64,000 nt of DNA from Bacteroides pyogenes (GTDB lineage Bacteria > Bacteroidota > Bacteroidia > Bacteroidales > Bacteroidaceae): NCBI RefSeq assembly GCF_014196225.1, contig NZ_JACIDI010000014.1, forward strand, positions 1 to 64,000. The letters run 5' to 3'. Below the pieces are notes generated by a model, which ran no database searches, was not told the DNA's origin, and was given only the letters and a program-made list of their open reading frames with translations. The position numbers were made by a program, and so were the translations under genes. Positions 36,130 through 46,672 of this stretch are shown piece by piece. Numbering within the stretch: the first letter of the stretch is position 1; every line of letters begins with the position of its first letter.

Positions 36130-36135
36130 ATCTTA

Positions 36136-36693
36136 TCAGTCTTTATTAGCGTTTTTAAAAGGTAATCCGAATTCTTTCAACAAAGCAAACCCTTCTTCAT
36201 CTGTCTGCGCAGAGGTTACAAAGGTAATATTCATTCCAAGGATTCGGGTAATACTATCAATATTTATTTCAGGAAAAATGATTTGCTCCTGAATACCGAG
36301 TGTATAGTTACCTTTTCCATCAAACTTCGTTTCAATACCTTTGAAGTCACGGATACGCGGAAGAGCTACACGAACCAGTTTTTCTAAGAATTCGTACATT
36401 CTTTCACGACGCAAAGTTACCATCACACCGATCGGCATCTTTTTACGCAACTTAAAGTTAGCGATATCCTTACGAGAAATGGTTGCTACGGCTTTTTGAC
36501 CGGTAATAGCTGTCATTTCATTGATTGCAACTTCAATAATCTTCTTGTCGGCCACAGCCATACCCAAACCTTGATTGATCACAATCTTCTTAAGTACGGG
36601 TATCTGCATCGTTGAAGAATACTGGAATTGTGATTTCAATGCAGGAGCTATACGCTCTGCATATTCTTTCTTAAGACTTGCAGTATTACTCAT
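36136..36693 (-). CDS. rplE: 50S ribosomal protein L5
   Basis: L5 binds 5S rRNA and contacts the P-site tRNA. The 185-residue protein has the conserved [20 protein letters not shown] stretch and the C-terminal [19 protein letters not shown]. Its ATG shares one base with the rplX stop codon, indicating coupled translation. Confidence 0.98.
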   Translation of the reverse strand: MSNTASLKKEYAERIAPALKSQFQYSSTMQIPVLKKIVINQGLGMAVADKKIIEVAINEMTAITGQKAVATISRKDIANFKLRKKMPIGVMVTLRRERMYEFLEKLVRVALPRIRDFKGIETKFDGKGNYTLGIQEQIIFPEINIDSITRILGMNITFVTSAQTDEEGFALLKEFGLPFKNANKD

Positions 36694-37013
36694 TACTTAA
36701 TCTCCTCTCCTGATTTTTTAGAATAACGCACTAAAGTTCCTTCAGAACTCTTTTTTCTCCCAATACGCGTTGCTTTACCAGTTTTGGGATCAATCGGGTT
36801 CAAGTTTGAAATGTGGATAGAAGCTTCTTGCTTCACAATACCACCTTGTGGGTTCTTCGTGTTCGGCTTAGTGCTTTTAGATACCATATTGATACCTTCT
36901 ACGAATGCACGTCCTTCTTTAACAAGAACCTTCAACACACGACCAGTTTTGCCCTTATCTTCACCAGCATTTACGTAAACTGTATCGCCTTTTTTAATAT
37001 GTAATTTACTCAT
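36693..37013 (-). CDS. rplX: 50S ribosomal protein L24
   Basis: L24 is an assembly-initiating protein near the exit tunnel. The 106-residue protein starts with a KOW motif ([20 protein letters not shown]) and continues [20 protein letters not shown]. It lies between rplN and rplE and overlaps rplE by one base. Confidence 0.98.
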   Translation of the reverse strand: MSKLHIKKGDTVYVNAGEDKGKTGRVLKVLVKEGRAFVEGINMVSKSTKPNTKNPQGGIVKQEASIHISNLNPIDPKTGKATRIGRKKSSEGTLVRYSKKSGEEIK

Positions 37014-37033
37014 TACTTAAATCTTTTACAAAA

Positions 37034-37399
37034 TTAAAGTACTTCAGGCGCAAGTGACACAACTTTCATGTTTGTAGCACGAAGTTCTCTTGCTACCGGG
37101 CCGAAAATACGACTACCTCTAATTTCACCTGCATTGTTCAACAACACACAAGCGTTATCATCAAAACGTATATAAGAACCATCGGGACGACGGATCTCTT
37201 TTTTCGTACGTACAATCAAAGCTTTTGATACCGCACCTTTTTTAACATCACTCGAAGGGATGACACTCTTTACAGAAACTACAATAACATCCCCCACCGA
37301 AGCATAACGACGACCTGTACCACCTAAAACACGGATACACAATGCCTCTTTAGCTCCACTGTTATCACATACTGTAAGTCTGGATTCTACTTGTATCAT
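37034..37399 (-). CDS. rplN: 50S ribosomal protein L14
   Basis: L14 lies at the subunit interface. The 121-residue protein starts [20 protein letters not shown] and has the signature [20 protein letters not shown] and the C-terminal [13 protein letters not shown]. It follows rpsQ by 2 bp and starts the L14-L24-L5 run. Confidence 0.98.
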   Translation of the reverse strand: MIQVESRLTVCDNSGAKEALCIRVLGGTGRRYASVGDVIVVSVKSVIPSSDVKKGAVSKALIVRTKKEIRRPDGSYIRFDDNACVLLNNAGEIRGSRIFGPVARELRATNMKVVSLAPEVL

Positions 37400-37401
37400 A
37401 A

Positions 37402-37659
37402 TTACTTAGCTCTTTCAATTATTTCTACTAATCTCCATCTTTTAGTCTTGCTCAAAGGACGAGTTTCCATAATGCGTACAGTATCACCGATATTGCATTC
37501 ATTCTTTTCATCATGAGCATGGTATTTTTTCGTTTTGCTAACGAATTTACCATATATAGGGTGTTTTTCTTTGAACTTAGCCGCAACAGTGATGGTTTTT
37601 TCCATCTTATTGCTCAACACAACCCCTGTTCTTTCTTTTCTTAAATTTCTTGCTTCCAT
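37402..37659 (-). CDS. rpsQ: 30S ribosomal protein S17
   Basis: This OB-fold protein of 85 residues binds the 5' domain of 16S rRNA. Its landmarks are [20 protein letters not shown] and [20 protein letters not shown]. The start at 37659 ([12 protein letters not shown]) is preferred; an ATG 12 bp earlier would overlap rpmC. Confidence 0.97.
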   Translation of the reverse strand: MEARNLRKERTGVVLSNKMEKTITVAAKFKEKHPIYGKFVSKTKKYHAHDEKNECNIGDTVRIMETRPLSKTKRWRLVEIIERAK

Positions 37660-37667
37660 CAAGCTGA

Positions 37668-37865
37668 TCATTTATTGTTAAGTTCTCTTTGGCGTAATTC
37701 AGTCTTCATACGCGCAATAGTCCTGCGTAATTGTTTAATCTGGGCAGGATTTTCCAAAGGAGAAATCGAATGATTAATAACCATCTGATTATAATTCGCA
37801 GTTTCTGCCTCAATTCTATCTACCAAATCAGTAGTAGCTAATTCTTTAATTTCTGCAATTTTCAT
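37668..37865 (-). CDS. rpmC: 50S ribosomal protein L29
   Basis: L29 is a two-helix protein next to the exit tunnel that contacts trigger factor and SRP. The 65-residue protein has the family pattern [20 protein letters not shown] and [20 protein letters not shown]. It follows rplP by 5 bp and precedes rpsQ. Confidence 0.97.
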   Translation of the reverse strand: MKIAEIKELATTDLVDRIEAETANYNQMVINHSISPLENPAQIKQLRRTIARMKTELRQRELNNK

Positions 37866-37870
37866 AAACC

Positions 37871-38305
37871 TTACGCATTTTGATTTTGAATATCATAATC
37901 ACGTCTTACGACGAATTTCGTTGTAATAGGAAGCTTTTGAGCAGCTAAGCGCAATGCCTCTTTCGCGATTTCATAAGATACTCCTTCAGCCTCGATAATA
38001 ATTCTACCCGGAGTAACAGGAGCCACAAATCCTTCGGGGCTACCTTTACCTTTACCCATACGTACATCAGCCGGCTTGCGAGTAATCGGTTTATCAGGGA
38101 ATATACGAATCCAGATCTGTCCTTGACGTTGCATATATCTTGTTACTGCAATACGAGCAGCTTCGATCTGACGGCCTGTAATCCATTTCGTTTCCAAAGC
38201 CTTTATGCCAAAAGAGCCAAAAGCCAATTGATTACCTCTTTGGGCATTTCCTTTCGCACGGCCTTTCTGTTGTCTTCTGAATTTTGTCTTTTTCGGTTGT
38301 AACAT
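37871..38305 (-). CDS. rplP: 50S ribosomal protein L16
   Basis: L16 binds near the A site and is needed for peptidyl-transferase function. The 144-residue protein has the signature [20 protein letters not shown] and the basic N-terminus [19 protein letters not shown]. It lies between rpsC and rpmC in the S10 operon. Confidence 0.98.
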   Translation of the reverse strand: MLQPKKTKFRRQQKGRAKGNAQRGNQLAFGSFGIKALETKWITGRQIEAARIAVTRYMQRQGQIWIRIFPDKPITRKPADVRMGKGKGSPEGFVAPVTPGRIIIEAEGVSYEIAKEALRLAAQKLPITTKFVVRRDYDIQNQNA

Positions 38306-38328
38306 AGTTTCCTAAAATTCAAATTCGT

Positions 38329-39060
38329 TTAGCGATTATTTTTCTTTCTTTTGAAGTTTCTTCCGCCGTTGCTTCCACTATTGTTTCCACGACCACTTTC
38401 TTTGCTTTGTGTAAAGTTCGGAGCCAATTCTCTCTTACCAAACACTTCACCTCTACAAATCCAAACTTTGATACCCAACAATCCTACCTTTGTCAATGCT
38501 TCCGCATGACAGTAGTCGATATCAGCTCTGAAAGTGTGCAACGGAGTTCTTCCTTCCTTATACATTTCAGAACGAGCCATCTCAGCTCCATTCAAACGTC
38601 CTGAAATCTGAATTTTGATACCTTCGGCCCCCATGCGCATCGTGTTTGCGATGGCCATTTTAATAGCGCGGCGATAGGCAATTTTACCTTCTACCTGACG
38701 AGCGATGTTGTTGGCAACAATCACAGCGTCCAGTTCGGGTCTCTTCACTTCAAAGATATTGATTTGAATATCCTTGTCGGTAACCTTTTTCAACTCTTCT
38801 TTCAACTTATCAACTTCCTGGCCACCTTTTCCGATAATAATACCCGGACGAGCAGTGCAAACAGTAATAGTCACAAGCTTCAGCGTACGTTCAATTACAA
38901 TTCTCGAAACGCTTGCCTTTGCAAGTCTTGCATTAAGATATTTACGGATTTTGCTATCTTCCAGCAAAGAATCACCGTAATCATTTCCACCGTACCAATT
39001 GGAATCCCAGCCTCTGATAATTCCTAAACGGTTGCTTATTGGATTAACTTTTTGTCCCAT
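38329..39060 (-). CDS. rpsC: 30S ribosomal protein S3
   Basis: S3 forms part of the mRNA entry channel. The 243-residue protein has a type-II KH domain ([19 protein letters not shown]) and the C-terminal domain with [20 protein letters not shown]. The last 30 residues are an Asn/Gly/Arg/Lys-rich tail, a Bacteroidetes-style extension. It follows rplV by 5 bp. Confidence 0.98.
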   Translation of the reverse strand: MGQKVNPISNRLGIIRGWDSNWYGGNDYGDSLLEDSKIRKYLNARLAKASVSRIVIERTLKLVTITVCTARPGIIIGKGGQEVDKLKEELKKVTDKDIQINIFEVKRPELDAVIVANNIARQVEGKIAYRRAIKMAIANTMRMGAEGIKIQISGRLNGAEMARSEMYKEGRTPLHTFRADIDYCHAEALTKVGLLGIKVWICRGEVFGKRELAPNFTQSKESGRGNNSGSNGGRNFKRKKNNR

Positions 39061-39065
39061 CTACC

Positions 39066-39476
39066 TTAATTTTGATCTTCGTTATTACTTTTAGAATCAA
39101 CGAACAACGTCACATGATTTGAACGTTTGCGAATTCTGTAACCTCTCCCCTGAGGTGCCGGTCTCATTCTTTTCAGAGTAGCGCCTCCATCAACATAAAT
39201 TTTAGTTATGAACAATTCGCCGTTTTCAGCTTTGCGCTCGTTTTTCTGCTCCCAGTTAGCAATTGCAGAGCGAAGCAATTTCTCCACTCTTGCAGCAGCT
39301 TCTTTTGAAGAAAACTTCAAAACACCAAGTGCTCTGTTCACTTCCATTCCGCGAATCATGTCAGCCACCAGACGCATCTTTCGCGGAGAAGTAGGAACAT
39401 TTTGCAATTTAGCAAAATACATGGTTTTAAGGGCCTCTTTTCTCTTTTCAGCCGATATTTTTTTTCTTGCTCCCAT
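39066..39476 (-). CDS. rplV: 50S ribosomal protein L22
   Basis: L22 has a long beta hairpin lining the peptide exit tunnel, the site of macrolide-resistance mutations elsewhere. The 136-residue protein includes [19 protein letters not shown] and the tunnel-lining [19 protein letters not shown]. It lies between rpsS and rpsC. Confidence 0.98.
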   Translation of the reverse strand: MGARKKISAEKRKEALKTMYFAKLQNVPTSPRKMRLVADMIRGMEVNRALGVLKFSSKEAAARVEKLLRSAIANWEQKNERKAENGELFITKIYVDGGATLKRMRPAPQGRGYRIRKRSNHVTLFVDSKSNNEDQN

Positions 39477-39511
39477 TATATTTATTACTTTATTATTTCA
39501 GATAAATCCTG

Positions 39512-39781
39512 TTATTTTTTCTTGTTACCAGCATGTCCTCTGAATGTACGAGTTGGAGCGAACTCGCCCAACTTGTGTCCGACCATATTTTCGGTAACAT
39601 AAACAGGAATAAATTTATTTCCATTGTGAACTGCAACAGTGTGCCCTACAAAATCAGGCGAAATCATTGAAGCTCTTGCCCAAGTCTTAACCACGACTTT
39701 CTTGCCTGATTCATTCATGGCAAGCACTTTCTTTTCAAGCTTCACGTTAATATATGGACCTTTTTTTAATGAACGACTCAT
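39512..39781 (-). CDS. rpsS: 30S ribosomal protein S19
   Basis: S19 sits in the 30S head and forms a bridge with S13 to the 50S subunit. The 89-residue protein starts [20 protein letters not shown] and has the signature [20 protein letters not shown]. It follows rplB by 20 bp. Confidence 0.98.
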   Translation of the reverse strand: MSRSLKKGPYINVKLEKKVLAMNESGKKVVVKTWARASMISPDFVGHTVAVHNGNKFIPVYVTENMVGHKLGEFAPTRTFRGHAGNKKK

Positions 39782-39801
39782 AGTTTACTCAATTAATCAG
39801 A

Positions 39802-40626
39802 TTACTTTTTTCTTCTCTCAATAATGTACTTAGACGAGTGTTTCTTAGGAGCTCTGGTCTTAAGTCCCTTAGCATACAATCCCTTACGAGATCTCGGGTG
39901 ACCTCCGGAAGCGCGTCCTTCACCTCCACCCATCGGGTGATCAACGGGGTTCATTACAACACCGCGGTTGCGAGGACGACGTCCCATCCAACGAGAGCGT
40001 CCGGCTTTACCTGAGCTTTCCAATCCATGATCCGAATTACCAACGCTACCGATCGTAGCTTTACAAGTGCTAAGAATTTGTCTTACCTCACCTGAAGGCA
40101 ATTTAACCACACAATATTTTCCCTCACGGGAAGTCAACTGCGCGAAGTTTCCTGCCGATCTTACAAAAGCGGCACCCTGTCCGGGACGCAGTTCGATATT
40201 GTGTATTACCGTACCCACAGGGATATTCTGAAGAGGAAGAGCGTTACCAATCTCTGGCGCCGCTGTTTCACCTGACATCAGAGTCGCACCAACTTGCAAT
40301 CCATTGGGAGCAATAATATATCTTTTTTCTCCATCAGCATAATACAACAAAGCGATCCGAGCCGAACGATTCGGATCGTATTCAATAGTTTTCACAACTG
40401 CTGGAACACCGTCTTTATTTCTCTTGAAATCAACAATTCTAATCATCTTTCTGTGACCGCCGCCGATGTAACGCATTGTCATCTTACCTTGGTTGTTACG
40501 GCCACCTGATGATTTCTTACCATATACAAGAGACTTTTCTGGTACTGATGCAGTAATTTCTTCGAAAGTACCAATAATTTTATGTCTTTGCCCCGGTGTT
40601 GTGGGCTTTAATTTACGTACTGCCAT
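39802..40626 (-). CDS. rplB: 50S ribosomal protein L2
   Basis: L2 is essential for subunit association and peptide-bond formation. The 274-residue protein has the core [20 protein letters not shown] region and the highly conserved [20 protein letters not shown] near the C-terminus, with the His reported as functionally important. It lies between rplW and rpsS. Confidence 0.98.
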   Translation of the reverse strand: MAVRKLKPTTPGQRHKIIGTFEEITASVPEKSLVYGKKSSGGRNNQGKMTMRYIGGGHRKMIRIVDFKRNKDGVPAVVKTIEYDPNRSARIALLYYADGEKRYIIAPNGLQVGATLMSGETAAPEIGNALPLQNIPVGTVIHNIELRPGQGAAFVRSAGNFAQLTSREGKYCVVKLPSGEVRQILSTCKATIGSVGNSDHGLESSGKAGRSRWMGRRPRNRGVVMNPVDHPMGGGEGRASGGHPRSRKGLYAKGLKTRAPKKHSSKYIIERRKK

Positions 40627-40631
40627 TTCTT

Positions 40632-40922
40632 TTAAATATTGCTATAAAAATCAATAGTATCTCCTTCTTTCAATGTCACGACTGCTTTTTTGAAAGCATT
40701 CGTACGGCCATTGATAAGACCGGCTTTCGTATAGCGGCTCTTATTTTTCCCAGCATACGTAGCTGTGTTTACATCAACTACAGTAACATTGTAAAGGGTC
40801 TCAACTTCTTTCTTAATTTCCAGTTTGTTAGCTTCAGGACGCACGATAAAGCCGAAACGATTCAGCTTATCTGTTATTGCAGTCATCTTCTCTGTCACCA
40901 ACGGTTTAATAATAATTCCCAT
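40632..40922 (-). CDS. rplW: 50S ribosomal protein L23
   Basis: L23 surrounds the exit tunnel and is the docking site for trigger factor and SRP. The 96-residue protein begins [20 protein letters not shown] and has the [19 protein letters not shown] segment that carries the rRNA-binding loop. It follows rplD by 16 bp. Confidence 0.97.
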   Translation of the reverse strand: MGIIIKPLVTEKMTAITDKLNRFGFIVRPEANKLEIKKEVETLYNVTVVDVNTATYAGKNKSRYTKAGLINGRTNAFKKAVVTLKEGDTIDFYSNI

Positions 40923-40938
40923 TATTTAAGCCTCCTTT

Positions 40939-41565
40939 TTAAATTAAGATATTGTCAATAGCCTTCAGAGAGTTTTCTGTAAGCAGAAGAACCCCAGCAT
41001 CCAATACTCTGTAAGTATTTAATCCTGAGATAGTCTGAACATTTGCTCCCTTTATGTTACGAGCCGACAAATATACGTTTTTATTTGCTTCCGGTAAAAT
41101 CATAAGTAGCTTTTTATCAGAAACTTTAAGATTTTTTGTCATAGCAATGAAATCTTTTGTCTTGGGAGCCTCAAAAGTGAAGTCTTCCAGAACAACGATT
41201 GCATTGTTTTGAGCTTTGTAAGACAAAGCCGACTTACGAGCCAATGCCTTTACTTTCTTATTCAATTTGAAGTAGTAATCTCTTGGCTTCGGACCGAAAA
41301 CACGTCCACCACCAACGAGTACGGGCGAATTCATATCACCACGGCGTGCTCCGCCGCCGCCTTTCTGACGACCGATCTTACGGGTAGAACCTGTGATTTC
41401 GCTTCTTTCTTTTGATTTATGAGTGCCCTGACGCTGATTGGCCATAAACTGCTTCACATCCAAATAGATAGCATGGTCGTTGGGCTCAATTCCGAAGATA
41501 GATTCGTTTAACGTAACCTTTCTCCCGGTGTCTTCACCTTTAATGTTATATACGTTAACTTCCAT
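40939..41565 (-). CDS. rplD: 50S ribosomal protein L4
   Basis: L4 reaches into the exit tunnel with a long loop; in E. coli it also represses the S10 operon. The 208-residue protein shows the loop [20 protein letters not shown], basic and Gly-rich, and the C-terminal [20 protein letters not shown]. Its start overlaps the rplC stop by one base. Confidence 0.98.
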   Translation of the reverse strand: MEVNVYNIKGEDTGRKVTLNESIFGIEPNDHAIYLDVKQFMANQRQGTHKSKERSEITGSTRKIGRQKGGGGARRGDMNSPVLVGGGRVFGPKPRDYYFKLNKKVKALARKSALSYKAQNNAIVVLEDFTFEAPKTKDFIAMTKNLKVSDKKLLMILPEANKNVYLSARNIKGANVQTISGLNTYRVLDAGVLLLTENSLKAIDNILI

Positions 41566-42182
41566 TATTTCTCAATTATTACGATTGAACCTTTGCAACC
41601 AGGGATAGAACCTTTAATCAAAAGAAGGTTGTGTTCCGCGATTACTTTTAATACCTGTAAGTTTTGAATAGTGACTCTGTCACCTCCAAGCCGTCCACCC
41701 ATACGCATTCCTTTGAATACTTTAGCAGGATAAGAACATGCACCGATAGAACCCGGCTTACGAGCACGATTGTGCTGACCGTGCGTAGACTGACCTACAC
41801 CGCCAAATCCGTGTCTTTTAACTACACCTTGGAAACCTTTACCTTTCGAAGTTCCAACCACATCGACAAAGCTCGTGTCGTTGAACAGCTCTACGGTAAC
41901 AGTATCACCCAGATTCAACTCTGTTTCAAACTCTTTGAACTCAGCCAAGTGTCTCTTTGGAGTTACTCCGGCTTTTTTGAAGTGACCCATCAGTGGTTTC
42001 GTCGTATGTTTCTCTTTTTTGTCCTGGAAACCCAACTGAACAGCTGCATAGCCATCTTTCTCTACGGTCTTAACCTGAGTAACAACACAAGGACCTGCTT
42101 CGATAACAGTGCATGGTACATTCTTACCATCGGCACTGAAAACGGATGTCATTCCGATTTTTTTTCCTAATAATCCTGGCAT
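41565..42182 (-). CDS. rplC: 50S ribosomal protein L3
   Basis: L3 starts large-subunit assembly and its extension approaches the peptidyl-transferase centre. The 205-residue protein has the start [20 protein letters not shown] and the conserved [20 protein letters not shown] region. It follows rpsJ by 18 bp in the S10 operon. Confidence 0.98.
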   Translation of the reverse strand: MPGLLGKKIGMTSVFSADGKNVPCTVIEAGPCVVTQVKTVEKDGYAAVQLGFQDKKEKHTTKPLMGHFKKAGVTPKRHLAEFKEFETELNLGDTVTVELFNDTSFVDVVGTSKGKGFQGVVKRHGFGGVGQSTHGQHNRARKPGSIGACSYPAKVFKGMRMGGRLGGDRVTIQNLQVLKVIAEHNLLLIKGSIPGCKGSIVIIEK

Positions 42183-42200
42183 TTCACTAATTTTTAATTA

Positions 42201-42506
42201 TCAAACTTTAATTTCTACTTCTACACCACTCGGCAGTTCCAGCTTCATCAGAGCGTCGACGGTTTTAGCGGTTGAGCTGTAAATATCGATCAATCTCTTG
42301 TAAGAAGAGAGTTCAAACTGTTCGCGCGACTTTTTGTTAACGAAAGTCGAACGGTTCACGGTAAAGATACGTTTGTGCGTAGGCAGAGGAATAGGACCGC
42401 TAACAATGGCACCTGTAGCCTTTACTGTTCTTACAATCTTCTCAGCCGACTTGTCAACCAAGTTGTGGTCGTAAGATTTCAATTTAATTCTAATTTTCTG
42501 ACTCAT
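42201..42506 (-). CDS. rpsJ: 30S ribosomal protein S10
   Basis: S10 belongs to the 30S head and, with NusB, also acts in transcription antitermination. The 101-residue protein has [20 protein letters not shown] and the signature [17 protein letters not shown]. It opens the S10 operon, 80 bp after fusA, with a hairpin in the gap. Confidence 0.98.
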   Translation of the reverse strand: MSQKIRIKLKSYDHNLVDKSAEKIVRTVKATGAIVSGPIPLPTHKRIFTVNRSTFVNKKSREQFELSSYKRLIDIYSSTAKTVDALMKLELPSGVEVEIKV

Positions 42507-42541
42507 TACAGTTTTTAATTAAGTATTTTATAAAATGATAT

Positions 42542-42582
42542 AAAGCGGCAGGCTAAGAGTCATTCGCTAGCCTGCTGCTTTT
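42542..42582 (-). terminator. Hairpin between fusA and rpsJ
   Basis: AAAGCAGCAGGCTA and TAGCCTGCCGCTTT (minus-strand reading) form a 14-bp stem with one mismatch around a 12-nt loop. It occupies most of the 80-bp gap between the str operon and the S10 operon. The following T-tract is weak, so it may be a partial terminator or attenuator that separates the two units. Confidence 0.55.
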
Positions 42583-42586
42583 GTTT

Positions 42587-44704
42587 TTACAGTAAATCCG
42601 CACGCCCTTTCACTTCATCCAATACTGCCTTAGCAATAGAGGTAGACACTTGGGCATGGTGAGAGTAAGTCATTGAAGAAGTTGCACGACCGGAGGTAAT
42701 TGTACGTAATGCTGTTACGTAACCAAACATTTCAGCCAGCGGAACCAATGCTTTCACAATACGGGCACCCGAACGGCTTGACTCCATACCTTCTACCTGA
42801 CCACGGCGTTTGTTCAAGTCACCGATTACGTCACCCATATTCTCTTCCGGAGTAACAACCTCCAGTCTCATAATAGGCTCCATCAATACAGGGCCTGCCT
42901 TGGCACAAGCGTTCTTGTAAGCTTGGATGGCACAAATTTCAAACGACAACTGGTCTGAGTCAACCGGGTGGAATGAACCATCGACCAACGTCACCTTCAG
43001 CGAATCTAAAGGATATCCGGCCAACACACCGTTCTTCATTGCTGTAGCAAAACCTTTCTGAACAGAAGGGATAAACTCTTTGGGAATGTTACCGCCTTTC
43101 ACTTCATCTACAAACTGCAGGCCGCCCAGAGTAAAGTCTTCGTCAACAGGACCGATGTTCACAATGATATCGGCAAACTTACCGCGTCCACCAGACTGTT
43201 TCTTGTACACTTCGCGCAAGTTAACGGTCTTCGTGATTGCTTCTTTGTAATTTACCTGAGGTTTACCTTGATTACATTCAACTTTGAACTCACGCTTCAG
43301 ACGGTCGATAATGATATCCAAGTGAAGCTCACCCATACCAGAGATGATAGTCTGTCCGGTTTGTTCGTCACTTCTTACGGTAAATGTCGGATCTTCCTCT
43401 GCCAATTTCGCCAAACCGTTAGAAAGCTTATCCATATCTTTTTGAGTTTTCGGCTCGACGGCGATACCGATAACCGGTTCGGGGAAGTCCATTGATTCCA
43501 GTACAATCGGAGCCGACTCGTCACATAATGTATCCCCTGTGCGTATATCTTTAAAGCCTACGCCTGCACCAATATCACCTGCACCGATTACTTCAACCGG
43601 ATTCTGCTTGTTTGAGTGCATCTGGAACAAACGGGAAACACGTTCTTTTTTACCTGAGCGAGAGTTGTAAACATAAGAGCCTGCTTCTACTTTACCAGAA
43701 TATACACGGAAAAAAGTCAAGCGACCTACATACGGGTCGGTAGCAATCTTAAATGCCAAAGCGGAAGTTTTTTCTTCGTCACTCGGCTTGCGGTCTTCTT
43801 CAGCTCCCGTATCCGGATTTGTACCGACTACATTCTCTGTATCCAACGGAGAAGGCAAGAAAGCGCAAACATAATCGAGCAATGTCTGAACACCTTTGTT
43901 TTTGAAAGAAGAGCCACAAAGCATCGGGACAACAGCCATCTGAACAGTTGCATTCCGGAGTGCTCTCAACACTTCTTCTTCCGTAATAGTAGAAGGATCG
44001 TCGAAATATTTCTCCATCAAAGCATCGTCGAACTCGGCTACTTTTTCAAGCATTTTATCTCTCCATTCATTGGCTTCATCAACGAGGTCGGCGGGAACTT
44101 CTTCTACAGAATAATCGGCCCCCATAGTTTCATCGTGCCAATAGATAGCTTTCATCTTGATCAGATCAACCAATCCCTTGAAGTTTTCTTCGGCTCCGAT
44201 AGGCACGACAATAGGACAAGGGTTAGCCCCCAAAATTTCTTTCATCTGGCGAACAACTTCGAAGAAATCAGCGCCCGAACGGTCCATTTTGTTTACGTAT
44301 GCGATACGGGGAACATTATATTTGTCAGCCTGACGCCATACTGTTTCCGATTGAGGCTCCACACCGCCCACAGCGCAGTAAGTAGCTACAGCACCATCAA
44401 GCACGCGCAAAGAGCGCTCCACCTCAGCAGTAAAGTCAACGTGTCCCGGAGTGTCGATCAAATTGATCTTATAAGTATTGCCTGCATATTTCCAACGGGT
44501 AGTCGTAGCAGCAGATGTAATAGTGATACCACGTTCCTGCTCCTGAGCCATCCAGTCCATAGTAGCCGTACCATCATGTGTTTCACCGATCTTATGAGTC
44601 AAACCGGTATAGAAAAGGATACGTTCGGAAGTTGTGGTTTTCCCGGCATCAATGTGAGCCATGATACCGATATTACGAGTCAATAATAAATCTTGCTTTG
44701 CCAT
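42587..44704 (-). CDS. fusA: Elongation factor G
   Basis: EF-G drives ribosome translocation by GTP hydrolysis. The 705-residue protein has the GTPase motifs G1 (AHIDAGKTT, residues 16-24), G3 (DTPGHVDFT) and G4 (NKMD), followed by domains II-V. It lies between rpsG and rpsJ, the standard str-operon place. Confidence 0.98.
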   Translation of the reverse strand: MAKQDLLLTRNIGIMAHIDAGKTTTSERILFYTGLTHKIGETHDGTATMDWMAQEQERGITITSAATTTRWKYAGNTYKINLIDTPGHVDFTAEVERSLRVLDGAVATYCAVGGVEPQSETVWRQADKYNVPRIAYVNKMDRSGADFFEVVRQMKEILGANPCPIVVPIGAEENFKGLVDLIKMKAIYWHDETMGADYSVEEVPADLVDEANEWRDKMLEKVAEFDDALMEKYFDDPSTITEEEVLRALRNATVQMAVVPMLCGSSFKNKGVQTLLDYVCAFLPSPLDTENVVGTNPDTGAEEDRKPSDEEKTSALAFKIATDPYVGRLTFFRVYSGKVEAGSYVYNSRSGKKERVSRLFQMHSNKQNPVEVIGAGDIGAGVGFKDIRTGDTLCDESAPIVLESMDFPEPVIGIAVEPKTQKDMDKLSNGLAKLAEEDPTFTVRSDEQTGQTIISGMGELHLDIIIDRLKREFKVECNQGKPQVNYKEAITKTVNLREVYKKQSGGRGKFADIIVNIGPVDEDFTLGGLQFVDEVKGGNIPKEFIPSVQKGFATAMKNGVLAGYPLDSLKVTLVDGSFHPVDSDQLSFEICAIQAYKNACAKAGPVLMEPIMRLEVVTPEENMGDVIGDLNKRRGQVEGMESSRSGARIVKALVPLAEMFGYVTALRTITSGRATSSMTYSHHAQVSTSIAKAVLDEVKGRADLL

Positions 44705-44749
44705 TTTATTCTTTCTACTTTAAGTTTATTTATTCGTATTCTTATAGCA

Positions 44750-45226
44750 TTAGAATCTAAAATGAGCAAATGCGCGGTTAGCTTCGGCCATTCTGTGCAT
44801 ATCTTCTTTACGTTTGAACGCACCGCCCTGTTCGTTAAAGGCATCCATGATTTCAGCTGCCAACTTGTCTGCCATTGATTTTCCACCTCTCTTGCGAGCA
44901 AACAGAATCAGATTCTTCATAGAAATCGATTCTTTGCGGTCGGGGCGGATTTCTGTAGGTACTTGGAAAGTTGCACCACCTACGCGACGAGATTTTACTT
45001 CTACTTGAGGAGTTACATTGTCCAACGCTTTTTTCCAGATTTCAAGGGCAGTTTTTTCTTCGTTAGGAAGTTTTGCCTTCACTGTTTCTAAAGCGGCATA
45101 AAAGATTTCATAAGAAGTGTTCTTTTTGCCATCATACATTAAATGGTTTACGAACTTGGAAACCTTTTGGTCATTAAACACGGGATCCGGAAGGATGACG
45201 CGTTTCTTTGGTTTAGCTTTTCTCAT
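44750..45226 (-). CDS. rpsG: 30S ribosomal protein S7
   Basis: S7 starts assembly of the 30S head and binds near the E-site tRNA. The 158-residue protein starts [20 protein letters not shown] and includes [20 protein letters not shown], the family signature. The start at 45226 is preferred; a longer frame begins 54 bp upstream but its extra residues are not conserved. Confidence 0.97.
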
Positions 45227-45370
45227 TTGTCTGAAAAATAATGTTTTTGTTCTTGGTTGTCTACCTCTTGACTTCTTCAACTCTCCCTCCGGAAAATTTA
45301 CTCAACCTTTAGCATCTCCAACAAACTAAAACGAAAGTTATTACTTAAAAATTAATTGGGGTCTTAATCC

Positions 45371-45772
45371 TTATTTTTTCTTTGCCGGTGCTGCTTGTCC
45401 CGGTTTCGGACGCTTAGCTCCGTACTTAGAACGTCTTTGAGTACGACCGGCAACACCTGCTGTATCAAGTGTACCGCGCACGATGTGATAACGTACACCC
45501 GGAAGGTCTTTCACACGACCGCCGCGTACCAAAACGATTGAGTGTTCCTGCAAGTTGTGTCCCTCGCCCGGAATGTATGAGTTCACCTCTTTTTGGTTTG
45601 TCAAACGCACACGAGCTACTTTACGCATCGCAGAATTCGGCTTTTTAGGAGTAGTAGTATATACTCTCACACAAACGCCACGTCTTTGAGGACATGAGTC
45701 TAAGGCCGGAGATTTGCTTTTCTCCACCAACACTTCGCGTCCTTTTCTTACTAATTGCTGAATTGTAGGCAT
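45371..45772 (-). CDS. rpsL: 30S ribosomal protein S12
   Basis: S12 controls decoding fidelity at the A site; changes in it give streptomycin resistance. The 133-residue protein has the conserved [20 protein letters not shown] and the C-terminal loop [20 protein letters not shown]. Position 43-equivalent is Lys in TPKKPNS, the wild-type residue. It is the first gene of the supercluster, with a promoter upstream. Confidence 0.98.
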   Translation of the reverse strand: MPTIQQLVRKGREVLVEKSKSPALDSCPQRRGVCVRVYTTTPKKPNSAMRKVARVRLTNQKEVNSYIPGEGHNLQEHSIVLVRGGRVKDLPGVRYHIVRGTLDTAGVAGRTQRRSKYGAKRPKPGQAAPAKKK

Positions 45773-45834
45773 TTTAATTGTTTTTAAATTTATATTGTTG
45801 TTATATTAATTTCGTAACTATACATTTTGGGCTG

Positions 45835-45864
45835 CAAAAATACGAATAAAAATTGGAAATTCAA
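45835..45864 (-). promoter_or_regulatory. rpsL promoter
   Basis: On the minus strand TTG (45864-45862) and TATTTTTG (45842-45835) are 19 bp apart, matching the Bacteroidetes -33/-7 consensus. Transcription would begin about 55-60 nt before the rpsL start codon. Confidence 0.7.
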
Positions 45865-45908
45865 TGCGCTACAATCTTTTTTTATTTTTTAATACATATA
45901 AGATTTTC

Positions 45909-46217
45909 TTACGCTTCACCTCTTATACCCGCCAGCGGGGATAAATTGGAGTCATCCGGAAGTCGTATCGGTCCGAATGTATGTTCATATTTCGATATAT
46001 TATCTTCCAAAGCTTGCAATAACCGCTTAGCATGCTCGGGCGCCAAAATCAAGCGGGACTGAACATTTGCCTTAGGCATACCGGGCATCACGCGTATAAA
46101 ATCAAGTATGAACTCTGAACTTGAATGAGAGATGATGGCTAAATTGGAATATGTTCCCAATGCCACCTCTTCTTTCAACTCAATCTGTAACTGATCATTG
46201 TTGTTTTGCTCTTCCAT
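45909..46217 (-). CDS. DUF3467 family protein
   Basis: This 102-residue protein matches DUF3467 as I recall it: LKEEVALGTYSNLAIISHSS near the N-terminus, then FILDFIRVMPGMPKANVQSR and LILAPEHAKRLLQALEDNI. The family is small, cytoplasmic and of unknown function. It lies between the rpoC terminator and the rpsL promoter, its common place in Bacteroidetes. The gene is complete. Confidence 0.85.
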   Translation of the reverse strand: MEEQNNNDQLQIELKEEVALGTYSNLAIISHSSSEFILDFIRVMPGMPKANVQSRLILAPEHAKRLLQALEDNISKYEHTFGPIRLPDDSNLSPLAGIRGEA

Positions 46218-46336
46218 TTTTTACAGTTTAATTAAAGGTATTCTGCAAAATAACACAAAATATTTGAGACTACAGCTGTTTGGATACAAAGTAAATGGTG
46301 AAAAAGAAAATCTAAAACATAGCGGACTCTTAAAAA

Positions 46337-46425
46337 AACACGGCGGGCTTTGAAAAAAACACGGCGGGCTTTGAAATCAAACACGCTGATGTTTGGAACC
46401 AAAGGCGGCGGGCTTTGAGAAAGCC
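46337..46425. repeat. Short ~22-bp array (CACGGCGGGCTTTGA)
   Basis: The core CACGGCGGGCTTTGAAAAAAA begins at 46339 and 46360, a related CACGCTGATGTTTGGA at 46382 and GGCGGCGGGCTTTGAG at 46404, so the spacing is 21, 22 and 22 bp. It makes reading frames on both strands look open but none resembles a protein. The rest of 46218-46604 shows no gene. Confidence 0.75.
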
Positions 46426-46604
46426 GTGACGAAGCACTTCTTGGCTTCGAGATTTTGAAAGAAATCGGCACATAGAAGCTTTTAAAAGAACGCATCAGGC
46501 GAATCATCGATATGAATAGTCCTAATAATGCGGTCGGTACAATAAAAAAACAACATGCAGGGTTATTTCTATCCAGATAATAGATTTCTTCTCTTTACTT
46601 CCTG

Positions 46605-46651
46605 AAAAAAAGGCGGAGCAATTGCCTTTATATAAGCAATCGCCCCGCCTT
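46605..46651 (-). terminator. Rho-independent terminator of the rpoBC operon
   Basis: On the minus strand AAGGCGGGGCGATTGC pairs with GCAATTGCTCCGCCTT (two mismatches), followed by six T. It begins 22 nt after the rpoC stop. Confidence 0.9.
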
Positions 46652-46672
46652 GATGCAGTAAATCGGATTATA

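Noticed and set aside
46232..46507. 91-codon minus-strand frame (KARRVF repeats)
   Set aside because: It is a by-product of the 22-bp array between DUF3467 and rpoC.
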